Below, one piece after another: positions 46,005 to 54,245 of a stretch of 64,000 nt of DNA (the stretch's first letter is position 1; every line of letters starts with the position of its first letter). Both the position numbers and the translations under genes were made by a program. Source of the stretch: Candidatus Poribacteria bacterium (GTDB lineage Bacteria > Poribacteria > WGA-4E > PCPOR2b); NCBI GenBank assembly GCA_022822785.1, contig JAJEAL010000090.1, positions 1 to 64,000 on the forward strand, given 5' to 3'. The notes under the pieces were generated by a model that was not told the origin of the DNA, did no database searches, and saw only the letters and a list, made by a program, of their open reading frames with translations.

Positions 46005-46457
46005 GTGCAAATCAAAGGCGATTACACAATTTCCGCCCCGCGTGAACGGGTGTGGGAATTTTTCACGACCCCTGAACTGTTGCAACAATGCATTCCCGGC
46101 TGCGAGGAGCTAAAACCACTTGACGACGATAGCTTTGAGGCTACAATTAAGGTTGGTGTTGCTATGATCAAGGGAGTATATAAAGGCTCCGTCAAGATAG
46201 AAAATAAGCAGCCACCTTCCGCTTATCGCTTGGGTGTTCAGGGCAACAGTAAGATTGGATTTGTCAATGGTGCGTGCGATTTCACGCTAGAAGAAGCCGG
46301 CGAGAACCAAACGGCAGTCAACTTGACCGGGGAACTAACAGTCGGTGGCAGACTTGCCCGTGTCGGGCAGCGGGTCATGGGTGGGGCATCTAGGATGATG
46401 ATCGGCAAATTCTTCGACGAGGTTGAGCGGTTAGCGCAATCTGAGTCCGGCATCTAA
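46005..46457 (+). CDS. CoxG-like (SRPBCC) protein
   Basis: A 150-residue protein of the carbon monoxide dehydrogenase subunit G type, a START-like fold with a hydrophobic pocket. It starts QIKGDYTISAPRERVWEFF, with CIPGCEEL (about 27-34) as the CoxG signature, and ends with a long amphipathic helix after GGRLARVGQRVM. In CO dehydrogenase clusters CoxG helps membrane anchoring or maturation, but no cox genes are adjacent here. The GTG start at 46005 is chosen because AAGGAAA lies 7 bases upstream; a TTG at 45999 would overlap that signal. It converges with the next gene, sharing CTAA of the stop codons. Confidence 0.8.
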   Translation: MQIKGDYTISAPRERVWEFFTTPELLQQCIPGCEELKPLDDDSFEATIKVGVAMIKGVYKGSVKIENKQPPSAYRLGVQGNSKIGFVNGACDFTLEEAGENQTAVNLTGELTVGGRLARVGQRVMGGASRMMIGKFFDEVERLAQSESGI

Positions 46458-47863
46458 GGAATGTGATGGATGTATATGTCAGCATCTTTGCCCCGGTAAT
46501 CGCTCCACACGATAAACGCGCCACCTCTATCGTTACTAAGTGCCTGCGGTGTAATCTGATCGCCGTCGGCTGTGCATACAGGCACCCCATTGAACGTCCA
46601 GATAGATTTACCATCCCCATTAACCTGTTGGGCATAGATTGCATCTGCGGTAACGTTCCCGTAATCCTCGCGAAAATCTTTCCAGTAGATGATTGCTCCT
46701 TGTGAGCCGTTGGAAACTAGGTGAGGTTCACGCTGGACACCTGCTGCGACACAGATAGGAATGCCGTTCTCCTGCCACGTTGGTGTGCCGTCCGAAGTGA
46801 TGCGTTGCGCGTAAATATCGGCGAAAATATCGCGGTCATCCCACCAAGTGACAATCAACCCGCCCATACCGTCGCTGATCCCCTCCGGCTGCTGTTGATT
46901 TGATGGATTATTACAGAAATTGATGCCATCCTTTTCCCAGAGTGCATTTCCATCTGAGTCGAGCCGCTGGGCGTAGAGGTCCGCGCTACTAAAAATATTT
47001 GGATCGTTGCGGTAGTCTGACCAGACAACAAACGCTCCGCCCGAACCATCGGCGACGACAAACGGACCTCCCTGATTGCCGGGCGCTACACATACCGGGA
47101 CTCCGCTATCGCCCCAGATCTGTGCTCCGGTGGCACCGATCCGTTGCGCGAAGACATTCCAATCCGGCGTGCTGATGTCCCACCATGCGACGATTGCACC
47201 GCCAGCGCCGTCCGTGGCGAAAAATGGATCGTACTGATCACCCTCTCCTTTATAGACTGGTACACCATTGAGCTCCCAAACCGGTTGTCCGTCCCCGTCA
47301 ATCCGTTGGGCATAGATGTCCAAATTACCGTGTCGTGAATCTTCCCAGATAATAATAGCCCCGCCGTGCCCATCAGAGATTGCCTTGACATCCTCTTTTA
47401 GGAAGGGGGTGATGCTAACGGGCACCCCATCTTCACCCCAAAGCAAATTGCCGTTTATATCAACCCGTTGGGCATAGATATCGCGGTTGCGATGGCGAGA
47501 ATCGCCAAACACAAGGATTGCACCATCTTCGGTATCGGGAATAAGGAGGGGCCAACTTTGTGCGCTGGACTGTACGCAGATCGGAGCGCCATCATTTTCC
47601 CATAGCATTTCACCTGCTGCGCTAACCCGTTGTGCGAATATATCTCGATTTCCGTTCCTCACATCGCGCCATGCAACAATGATGCCGCCGTGGTTATCGG
47701 AAATCAGATTGGGGAAATGCTGATCCTCTGACGCAGTGCAGATTGGTAAGTTTTGACTGGGATCCTCTATCCATTCGGCGGGGAGCCACTGAAGCCATAC
47801 ATTCATGACGAAAACAGAAAAAACGAGTAGACGATATCGCCGGCTACGCTTCCATTTTTCCAT
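46454..47863 (-). CDS. exported repeat protein, eight-unit propeller-like array
   Basis: A 469-residue protein with a signal-like N terminus: a basic start and a hydrophobic stretch at residues 9-24, with a cleavage site near 30. The rest is eight repeats of about 50-55 residues with the pattern DGxGGAIIxWxDxRxGNxDIYAQRxDxxGxxLWxxxGVPV. The regular repeat and the WxD/GG motifs suggest a beta-propeller, but I do not recognise a named family. AGGAGGAAGAG precedes the ATG. Unlike the YWTD and WD40 proteins there is no sorting domain at the end; the protein stops within the last repeat. It converges with the CoxG-like gene with a four-base overlap. Confidence 0.75.
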   Translation of the reverse strand: MEKWKRSRRYRLLVFSVFVMNVWLQWLPAEWIEDPSQNLPICTASEDQHFPNLISDNHGGIIVAWRDVRNGNRDIFAQRVSAAGEMLWENDGAPICVQSSAQSWPLLIPDTEDGAILVFGDSRHRNRDIYAQRVDINGNLLWGEDGVPVSITPFLKEDVKAISDGHGGAIIIWEDSRHGNLDIYAQRIDGDGQPVWELNGVPVYKGEGDQYDPFFATDGAGGAIVAWWDISTPDWNVFAQRIGATGAQIWGDSGVPVCVAPGNQGGPFVVADGSGGAFVVWSDYRNDPNIFSSADLYAQRLDSDGNALWEKDGINFCNNPSNQQQPEGISDGMGGLIVTWWDDRDIFADIYAQRITSDGTPTWQENGIPICVAAGVQREPHLVSNGSQGAIIYWKDFREDYGNVTADAIYAQQVNGDGKSIWTFNGVPVCTADGDQITPQALSNDRGGAFIVWSDYRGKDADIYIHHIP

Positions 47864-48046
47864 CTCTTCCTCCTATACGGCGAAAAAGTGTAGATCCTTC
47901 GGTTGCGCTTCAATATGCACACATAATTCGGAGGGTGTCAGCTATAAATAGAGACAGGTGTCGAAATGTTATGGGGAGGGTGCAAGAGCGAGTCTTTTCT
48001 GATTCGTTCTTACTTTGAGGGTTGGATATTTGGTGATGGTACACGC

Positions 48047-49015
48047 CTAGTTTGAGGGGTCATCAAGGATAATATAGTGTCTCGGATTCTGCCATTTGCC
48101 GTCATCATGGACACCGTAGTGCAAATGGGTGCCGGTACTTCTACCGCTATTCCCCACATAACCGATGATTTCTTCACGCTCGACTCGTTTTCCGACTTCG
48201 AGGCCATCAGCGTAGGCTTTTAGGTGTCCGTATAGCGTCATCATCCCTGTGGACCTATGTTCAATCTGAACCATATTGCCGAAATGTGGATCCCGCTCGA
48301 CCAAACTAACAATACCATCGGCAGCAGCAATCACTGGCGTTCCCGACGGTGCCGCAATATCTATTCCGTTATGAAATTGAGGTTTTCTCGTAAACGGGTG
48401 TGGCCGACGACCGAATTCAGACGAGAACCAATAATCGGGAATGTCATCTTCCGTTGATGCCTCAATTGGTAGAATAAAAGGTGTTTCACGGTACTCGATA
48501 ACCCGGTCTTGTACGTGTTGATAGACCTGTGAAAGATCCCTTTTCATTACGCTGACCTGGGTGACTAAGGAGGTATCTGTGAAATCGGTGCGAATTGGTG
48601 CCGGAGCCGGTGGCGTTTCGATAATTGAACTTGTTGGTTCTTCCTCACTTGCCTCTTCGATATTGGAACCGCCGCCCCCCTGTCCGAGGAGCCCATCTTT
48701 TGAGTCAATGCCTAAAACCTTACGTACTGTTCGCTCCATTCTGCGAACCTCTTGGAGGTCTTTCTCAATTGTCTGTAGCTGTGATTTATACAGTTCAATT
48801 GTTCTCTCAAGTTCTTCTCTGCCGGCAACTTCGCCGCGCAACTCAGCTTGGTATTGAATCCCGTGTTTCACCCCTGAAACAGCAAAAGCGAGCAGTAGCG
48901 AGGATGCCAGAAATGTAAAAACACCTGTAAGCAGGACAAGCCAGCGTTTAATTGAGAATTGCCGTACTGAGTCTTGATTGGACGACATAAATAAAATGGT
49001 ATACGTGTTTTTCAA
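48047..49015 (-). CDS. M23-family peptidoglycan peptidase with coiled coil
   Basis: A 322-residue protein with one membrane segment (about residues 27-47). An ELERTIELYKSQLQTIEKDL coiled coil (about 68-95) and a linker lead to a C-terminal M23 (LytM) domain (about 215-320). The zinc site is seen as HNGIDIAAP (H and D ligands) and HLHYGVH (HxH). It cleaves or regulates cleavage of peptidoglycan crosslinks in the periplasm. The start is TTG 49015, placed by GGGGGAG six bases upstream and by the N-terminal KNTYTILFM typical of such M23 proteins. A promoter is seen at 49081-49109 on the same strand. Confidence 0.88.
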   Translation of the reverse strand: MKNTYTILFMSSNQDSVRQFSIKRWLVLLTGVFTFLASSLLLAFAVSGVKHGIQYQAELRGEVAGREELERTIELYKSQLQTIEKDLQEVRRMERTVRKVLGIDSKDGLLGQGGGGSNIEEASEEEPTSSIIETPPAPAPIRTDFTDTSLVTQVSVMKRDLSQVYQHVQDRVIEYRETPFILPIEASTEDDIPDYWFSSEFGRRPHPFTRKPQFHNGIDIAAPSGTPVIAAADGIVSLVERDPHFGNMVQIEHRSTGMMTLYGHLKAYADGLEVGKRVEREEIIGYVGNSGRSTGTHLHYGVHDDGKWQNPRHYIILDDPSN

Positions 49016-49080
49016 TGAACTCCCCCTTTATCGCACATAGAATCGGTAGTATAAATAAATTGCTATAGTATAATTCCCGT

Positions 49081-49109
49081 AGTATAGCACATATAGCAAG
49101 TTAAGGCAA
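49081..49109 (-). promoter_or_regulatory. sigma70-like promoter for the M23 peptidase gene
   Basis: Read on the minus strand, TTGCCT (49109-49104) and TATACT (49086-49081) are separated by 17 bases. The start would fall near 49075, about 60 bases before the TTG start codon. Confidence 0.55.
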
Positions 49110-49230
49110 GCATATTGTCCTATGTTTTTGCTGTGTTTGCGTTTTTTTTGTCAAAATGGCAACTCGGATTAAATTATGGTCCTATATTCAAATACAGCGC
49201 CTTGGGGTTGATAGGATTAAAAGTTATTTG

Positions 49231-49554
49231 GGACTTACGCAGTTGAACGCTCAAAAGCATGCCCCTCTATCCCCCCGCAAGTTGAGCACGGTGAAAGCCC
49301 GCCTGTCCCTCTGGTCTTGCCCCTAGTCACGGGACAGACTATCTCGCCTGTCCCGATGTATCGGAGATTCTCTCGGACTTGCCCCACGCCAATTGTGCTG
49401 AAATGCGTAAGTCCTATATGGGCAATCTCAAAACTTTCTTGTTTTTTGATGAATGTATGTTAAATTAGACCAATCTCAGACTGATATGTCAGTCTGAGAT
49501 GCTGTGCTTATCTCGCTAAACCCATTTACATCTTAAATCCAACTGCGTAACTCC
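49231..49554. repeat. MITE-like element with GGACTTACGCA inverted ends
   Basis: GGACTTACGCA (49231-49241) is perfectly inverted at 49404-49414, bounding a 184-base element. A third, slightly diverged inverse copy (CCAACTGCGTAACTCC, 49539-49554) matches the longer left end over 14 of 16 bases and would bound 324 bases. Inside is a further hairpin CGGGACAG/CTGTCCCG near 49337-49363. There is no transposase frame, so it is a non-autonomous element. It fills part of the 640-base gap between the M23 and hrpB genes, in which no gene is seen. Confidence 0.65.
49473..49500. other. 12-bp perfect inverted repeat
   Basis: ATCTCAGACTGA (49473-49484) is perfectly complementary to TCAGTCTGAGAT (49489-49500) around TATG. 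It lies downstream of hrpB (minus strand). No T-tract follows on either strand. It is within the larger repeat-bounded region and could be part of that element. Confidence 0.6.
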
Positions 49555-49654
49555 TGAAGTTATTGTCTAAACATTAAAATAACGAGATATACAAAGAAAA
49601 GGTTTCGTAAATTTTAATCTTCGCACGGCATATTAATAGCTTTTTTATCAGTTT

Positions 49655-52057
49655 TTAAGGACGTAAGGTTCTGAGCTGTCCACGAATATCCGCTTCTACC
49701 TTCCAATCCTCCCACCGGGGTAACCTCCACGGACTGAGCTGCGGCTGCCGGACGCCTCCCCTCCACTTCAGCGTGATTCGCCGTTCCTTCGGTTTATATT
49801 CAACGTCGAATTTCGCCCCATTCATTGAAAACGCTTGGGGATAACTGTTGCTGATTTGTGTGAACGTCGCCTCATCAATGCGCGTAAATGAGAAATCATC
49901 TGGTGACAATAGCAGCCAATCTTGTGCGGCTTCAACACCCAAATCAGTGAGGCGTGATAACAGCCACGCGTGGGGCTCCACGATGTCGGTGTTCCCTTTC
50001 ATGGCTATATGGAGATTATAAGCGTTGATGCGTTGGATGAGGCGTCCACCGACCTCTGGAAATAAATGCTCTGAAAGGATGAGGGTCGCCATGGCTTCTC
50101 TAAGTAGGGCACCGGCTAGCGGTTGACGTTCTCGTCCAATCTCTCGCCCTGCGTATACGAGGCGGACCTGCCCGATGATATCGTTCTCAACTAAGGTAGG
50201 TGCCTCTACGTGTGGGGTCCCTAACCCGGCCTCCTGTAGATCTGCAAAGGTACAGGGAAGAGCGGTGCGGCCCAACAATTGAACGCGCGTGCCTTTCGCA
50301 AGCCCTTCCTTTTCGAGAATAAGTGCTGATTGAACCTCTGAACGAATTAGTGAATTAGAATCTAATAAAACTTCATCCTGACCATTTCCCCATGCGTCTC
50401 CTTTACGCCGCCGAACATAGGCGCGGTCAGGTGATTCGCTCAATAGGTAACGCATGAGCCCCAGTCGATCCGGTTGGGTAGCTCCCTTGTCTTCATCTAA
50501 GGTTGATATACCAAAAAACGAGCGAAGCTGGGAAGCGATTCGGCGACATTCCGTAATAGCAGCACTATGGAGGTAATGCCGTTTAGGCTTGCCGTGCCGC
50601 AGGATCAGAATCAGCGCAGTGACGTCGCAATGACTCCGGGTTAAATCTTTGCGTCGGGCTTCGGAGATAGCATGAATATCTTCGGGTGAAAGTCGATCTA
50701 GTCTCCGCCACAACGGTGCAGGCCGTTCCAGCGTTGCAATTAGGTCGATGAGATCTCGACGGACGGCAGCCGGTGCTTTGACTAGTAGCCGTGCATAAGA
50801 AACATCAACAGGGAGGGTAGATAGTTTGCGTCCAAAATCGGTCAGCAGCCCGTTATGAGAAAGAATGCCCCATTGCGCCAACTGTTCTTGGGCACGCTCA
50901 AGGGCAAAAGCTGGCGGCGCATCAAGAAATTCTAAATCCTGCGGACGAAATCCTGTTGCGGCAACCGCAAGCACAAACTGCGCTAAGTCTTCTCGTACGA
51001 TTTCAGGGGGTGTCTCCCCTTCAAGTTGTCCACGCTCTTCCCACAGGCGGTAGCATCTCCCTGGCATGAGTCTCCCTGCCCGTCCACGTCGCTGTTCAGC
51101 GGAAACCTGCGATATGGGACGCAACGCTAGAACAACCCGTTGTGCCTGATGGACACGCTGACGTACCAAGCCTGTATCTACTACTGCTGTTATGCCGGGG
51201 AGTGTAACCGAGGTTTCAGCAACATTCGTTGACAGAATCACACGGCGCTGAGTTGTTTCGTCGAAAATCTTGTCCTGTGCTGTCACCGGCAGATCGCCGT
51301 GTAACGGCAAAACCTCAACCCCCTTGAGGGAGCGCAATAGATCAAGGCAGGCGGAAATCTCCCCTTTGCCCGGTAGGAAGACCAGTATGTTACCATCTGT
51401 TTCTTTTAGCGCACGGCGCACCCCTCGCGCCACCCGTTCCTCTAATCGCAACGCTGTCGGCACCGTGACACCACCGAGGTAACGGACATCAACCGGGTAG
51501 GCTTTCCCCTCTGCTGTCAACGATTTTCCACTGACAAACCGAGCGTATTTCTGTGCATCTATCGTTGCGGACATCAGGATGAGCCGGGCATCCGGGTGTT
51601 TCTTCCGGCAAATCGCTAGAAAGAGATCCGATTCTAGCCCGCGCTCATGGAATTCGTCAAGTATGATTGTCTCATACCTATTGAGTTCTCCATCGGCTGC
51701 ATAACGTAGGGCAACACCTGGGGTAACAAACCGAATCTGTGTCCTTTCGGATCCAACATCTTCAAATCTCACGGTGTAGCCCACTGAATTACCTAATGGC
51801 TCGCGGCGGAGTTTTGACAGCCAGCGTGCGAGTGAGCGACAGGCAACGCGGCGCGGTTCCAAGACTAGGGTCGGCCGATCAGACAGTTCTGCACACCAGA
51901 GTGGAATCATTGTGGATTTCCCGCTCCCGGTGGGGGCTGTAATGATGAGCGGTTGGGTTGCAAAGACGGTTTGAAATACTGTGTACAGGCGTGTAATCGG
52001 AAAGTCGGTGTTGTTGAACGATTCTGTTTGTTGTGTCTTACCTAGTGCGTTATCCAT
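49655..52057 (-). CDS. hrpB: ATP-dependent RNA helicase HrpB
   Basis: An 800-residue DEAH-box helicase. Walker A is APTGSGKSTMIP (about 40-51), the DExH motif is DEFHERG (about 134-140), SATI follows, and QRRGRAGR (motif VI, about 317-324) is present. The C-terminal HrpB-specific region ends with the LSPWRLPRWEDWK block typical of the family (PxLSPAxRPxQxTxDL-like). The cellular role in bacteria is not well defined, with RNA metabolism suspected. GAGGAA lies upstream of the ATG. It is divergent from the Nudix gene and followed by the MITE-like region. Confidence 0.92.
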   Translation of the reverse strand: MDNALGKTQQTESFNNTDFPITRLYTVFQTVFATQPLIITAPTGSGKSTMIPLWCAELSDRPTLVLEPRRVACRSLARWLSKLRREPLGNSVGYTVRFEDVGSERTQIRFVTPGVALRYAADGELNRYETIILDEFHERGLESDLFLAICRKKHPDARLILMSATIDAQKYARFVSGKSLTAEGKAYPVDVRYLGGVTVPTALRLEERVARGVRRALKETDGNILVFLPGKGEISACLDLLRSLKGVEVLPLHGDLPVTAQDKIFDETTQRRVILSTNVAETSVTLPGITAVVDTGLVRQRVHQAQRVVLALRPISQVSAEQRRGRAGRLMPGRCYRLWEERGQLEGETPPEIVREDLAQFVLAVAATGFRPQDLEFLDAPPAFALERAQEQLAQWGILSHNGLLTDFGRKLSTLPVDVSYARLLVKAPAAVRRDLIDLIATLERPAPLWRRLDRLSPEDIHAISEARRKDLTRSHCDVTALILILRHGKPKRHYLHSAAITECRRIASQLRSFFGISTLDEDKGATQPDRLGLMRYLLSESPDRAYVRRRKGDAWGNGQDEVLLDSNSLIRSEVQSALILEKEGLAKGTRVQLLGRTALPCTFADLQEAGLGTPHVEAPTLVENDIIGQVRLVYAGREIGRERQPLAGALLREAMATLILSEHLFPEVGGRLIQRINAYNLHIAMKGNTDIVEPHAWLLSRLTDLGVEAAQDWLLLSPDDFSFTRIDEATFTQISNSYPQAFSMNGAKFDVEYKPKERRITLKWRGGVRQPQLSPWRLPRWEDWKVEADIRGQLRTLRP

Positions 52058-52181
52058 CAGTTTATCAATTGATTCCTCTGTGTCTAAGGATTGACATCTC
52101 TGCTCATTTGTTGTATCATTAGCCCATTGATTATCTTTTATATTTTTGTTTGATAGGGGGTTCGGGGGTTACCTCGAAACC

Positions 52182-52712
52182 GTGAACACTTCTACTACAG
52201 ACACCTCTGCTCAGACGAAATCCGGGATGAACTTCTGCCCTAAATGTGCAGGTACGCTTGAAGAGCGGATCCTTGAAGGGAAAACGCGTCAGGCGTGCAC
52301 AGTGTGCGATTTTGTGTTCTATCGCGATCCAAAACCGGTTGCCGGCGTCCTCGCATTCAAGGGCGAAAAACTGTTGCTGATACAGCGGGGCAATGAGCCA
52401 AAACTGGGGCAATGGAGCTTTCCAACCGGTTATGTCGATATTGGCGATACGCCGATGGAGACTGCTGTGCGAGAGGCGAAGGAAGAAGCGGATGTTGATG
52501 TCGAATTGGATAGGCTGCTAGGGGTCTATTCCAATGAGAACCGGACGGTTGTTCTAATTATCTATGTTGGTAGAGTTGTTGCGGGCACGCCAGCGGGTCG
52601 TGCTGAAGCGTTGGATGCACGTCTCTTTACCCTTGATACGCTGCCCGAATTGGCGTTCGACCACGATTATCACATTTTAGAGGACCTATTTCATCAAAAT
52701 ACGGATTCATAA
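52182..52712 (+). CDS. Nudix hydrolase with N-terminal zinc ribbon
   Basis: A 176-residue protein. An N-terminal zinc ribbon has FCPKC and CTVC pairs (about residues 18-39). The Nudix domain follows, with the Nudix box GYVDIGDTPMETAVREAKEE ending as the usual REUxEE (about 88-107). Nudix enzymes hydrolyse nucleoside diphosphates linked to another group, and zinc-ribbon members often act on NADH or ADP-ribose. The start is uncertain: GTG 52182 is used, while TTG 52146 and ATG 52227 are alternatives and none has a strong Shine-Dalgarno sequence. It is divergent from hrpB and 73 bases upstream of the aminotransferase. Confidence 0.83.
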   Translation: MNTSTTDTSAQTKSGMNFCPKCAGTLEERILEGKTRQACTVCDFVFYRDPKPVAGVLAFKGEKLLLIQRGNEPKLGQWSFPTGYVDIGDTPMETAVREAKEEADVDVELDRLLGVYSNENRTVVLIIYVGRVVAGTPAGRAEALDARLFTLDTLPELAFDHDYHILEDLFHQNTDS

Positions 52713-52785
52713 AAGCCAAAATTCCCAATCAAGAAATGAGTATAATAATTAGTCACATCTTCCATTATGCACGAGGAGAGAAACC

Positions 52786-54150
52786 ATGTCAACCCACACG
52801 ATTATAGAAAAGTACCAAACAACTTTCTCAAAACACAGGGAACTCGCTCAACAGGCAAACGCTATCTTTCCCGATGGTGTGACGCATGATAACCGGCACA
52901 CAGAACCGTTTCCCATTTACATCGATCGGGCACAGGGATCAAAAAAATGGACCGTTGACGAGATAGAATTAATTGATTACTGGTCAGGGCATGGGGCGTT
53001 GCTGCTCGGTCACAGTCCGCCCGAAATTGTTGCAGCTGTCACGCAGCAGATGCCGCACGGAACGCATTACGGTGCCTGCCATGCGCTTGAGGTGGAGTGG
53101 GGAAGCCGTGTCAAGGAGCTCATCCCTTCCGCGGAGCGGATACGATTCGTCAATTCCGGCACAGAAGCGACCTTAATGGCGATTCGGTTGGCTCGGATGC
53201 ATACCGGAAAAAGCAAATTCTTGAAATTTGCCGGGCATTTTCACGGTTGGCACGATGCCGTTATCTTAGGCGTGAACCCGCCTTTCGAGACACCCGTCTC
53301 CGGTATTCCGGAAGGCGTAATTGACACAACGGTTATCTGTCCGCCCAATGATATTGAAGCGGTCGAGAAGGCGCTGAAATCCGACCCGGAGATCGCTTGT
53401 GTTATTTTAGAGCCGACAGGTGCTAGTTTCGGGACCATCCCCACAAATGGCGAATTTCTTCGACAGCTACGGCAGGTGACCCAGGACCACGGGGTTGTGC
53501 TCATTTTCGACGAAGTCATCTCCGGTTTTCGTGCTTCGCCGGGCGGTGCTCAAGGATACTATAACATCACGCCCGACCTCACGACACTCGCCAAAATCTT
53601 GGCAGGTGGGCTCCCCGGCGGAGCAGTTGCTGGGAAAGAGGAGCTGGTGAATCTTATCTCGATTAAGGCTGAGAAATCGAACGCACGTGGGAAAAAGATG
53701 CCGCATCCCGGAACCTTTAACGCCAACCCATTATCTGCTGCCGCTGGCATTGCAATGCTAAAACAGGTCAAAACGGGAATCCCGCATGAAAGGGTCAACC
53801 GTAGCGCGAAGATGTTACGGGAAGGGCTCATTGAGGTTATCGATCAGCACAAACTTGATTGGGCGGTCTATGGCGAGTTTTCTGGGGTGAAGATTCTCAT
53901 CGGGCACGGAGTCGATGGGCTGCGTGCCGCTGATTTCGACCCTTACAGCTGTGACTATCGTCAATTGAAAGGCAGTAGCGACGCAATGCTCTCAATGAAC
54001 CTGCGGTGTGGAATGCTGCTGAACGGAATCGACATCGCTAGCAACGGTGGGATGACCATGGCAGCGCATACCGACGATGATGTGCAACAGACGGTTGCCG
54101 CGTTCGATCAGACAATTGGCTGGATGAAAGCGGATGGGCTTTTGAGCTAG
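52786..54150 (+). CDS. class III pyridoxal-phosphate aminotransferase, glutamate-1-semialdehyde aminomutase-like
   Basis: A 454-residue enzyme. NSGTEATLMAIRLAR (about 123-137) binds the cofactor phosphate. FDEVISGFR (about 243-251) has the Asp that pairs with the pyridine nitrogen. The Schiff-base Lys is Lys270 in LAKILAGGLPGG. The layout is close to HemL, but the C-terminal half differs (DYRQLKGSSDAML) and heme genes are absent nearby, so it is more likely an aminotransferase or aminomutase of another substrate. GAGGAGAG precedes the ATG. It converges with the PpiD-like gene, with a perfect stem-loop between them. Confidence 0.87.
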   Translation: MSTHTIIEKYQTTFSKHRELAQQANAIFPDGVTHDNRHTEPFPIYIDRAQGSKKWTVDEIELIDYWSGHGALLLGHSPPEIVAAVTQQMPHGTHYGACHALEVEWGSRVKELIPSAERIRFVNSGTEATLMAIRLARMHTGKSKFLKFAGHFHGWHDAVILGVNPPFETPVSGIPEGVIDTTVICPPNDIEAVEKALKSDPEIACVILEPTGASFGTIPTNGEFLRQLRQVTQDHGVVLIFDEVISGFRASPGGAQGYYNITPDLTTLAKILAGGLPGGAVAGKEELVNLISIKAEKSNARGKKMPHPGTFNANPLSAAAGIAMLKQVKTGIPHERVNRSAKMLREGLIEVIDQHKLDWAVYGEFSGVKILIGHGVDGLRAADFDPYSCDYRQLKGSSDAMLSMNLRCGMLLNGIDIASNGGMTMAAHTDDDVQQTVAAFDQTIGWMKADGLLS

Positions 54151-54161
54151 AGCCGTTCGTG

Positions 54162-54209
54162 GGCTAAGGAGATGTACGGGGCGGTCAATTTCCGAATCTC
54201 TCCTTAGCC
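54162..54209. terminator. 11-bp inverted repeat between convergent genes
   Basis: GGCTAAGGAGA (54162-54172) is perfectly complementary to TCTCCTTAGCC (54199-54209) across 26 bases. It fills the gap between the aminotransferase and the PpiD-like gene, fitting a bidirectional terminator. The T-tract after it is weak. Confidence 0.5.
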
Positions 54210-54245
54210 TATGTTTGTTCTGCAAGCTGCTGCGCCGTATGTCTT

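Noticed and set aside
46005-46457. Carbon monoxide dehydrogenase cluster
   Set aside because: Only the CoxG-like protein is seen; no cox large, medium or small subunit gene is adjacent.
49231-49554. CRISPR array
   Set aside because: Only three copies of the end sequence, in inverted orientation and with irregular spacing, which fits transposon ends instead.
12411-50349. Shared sequence TGAACCTCTGAACGAAT at 12411 and within hrpB near 50333
   Set aside because: Seventeen bases can match once by chance in a window of this size, and the hrpB part aligns with the normal protein sequence.
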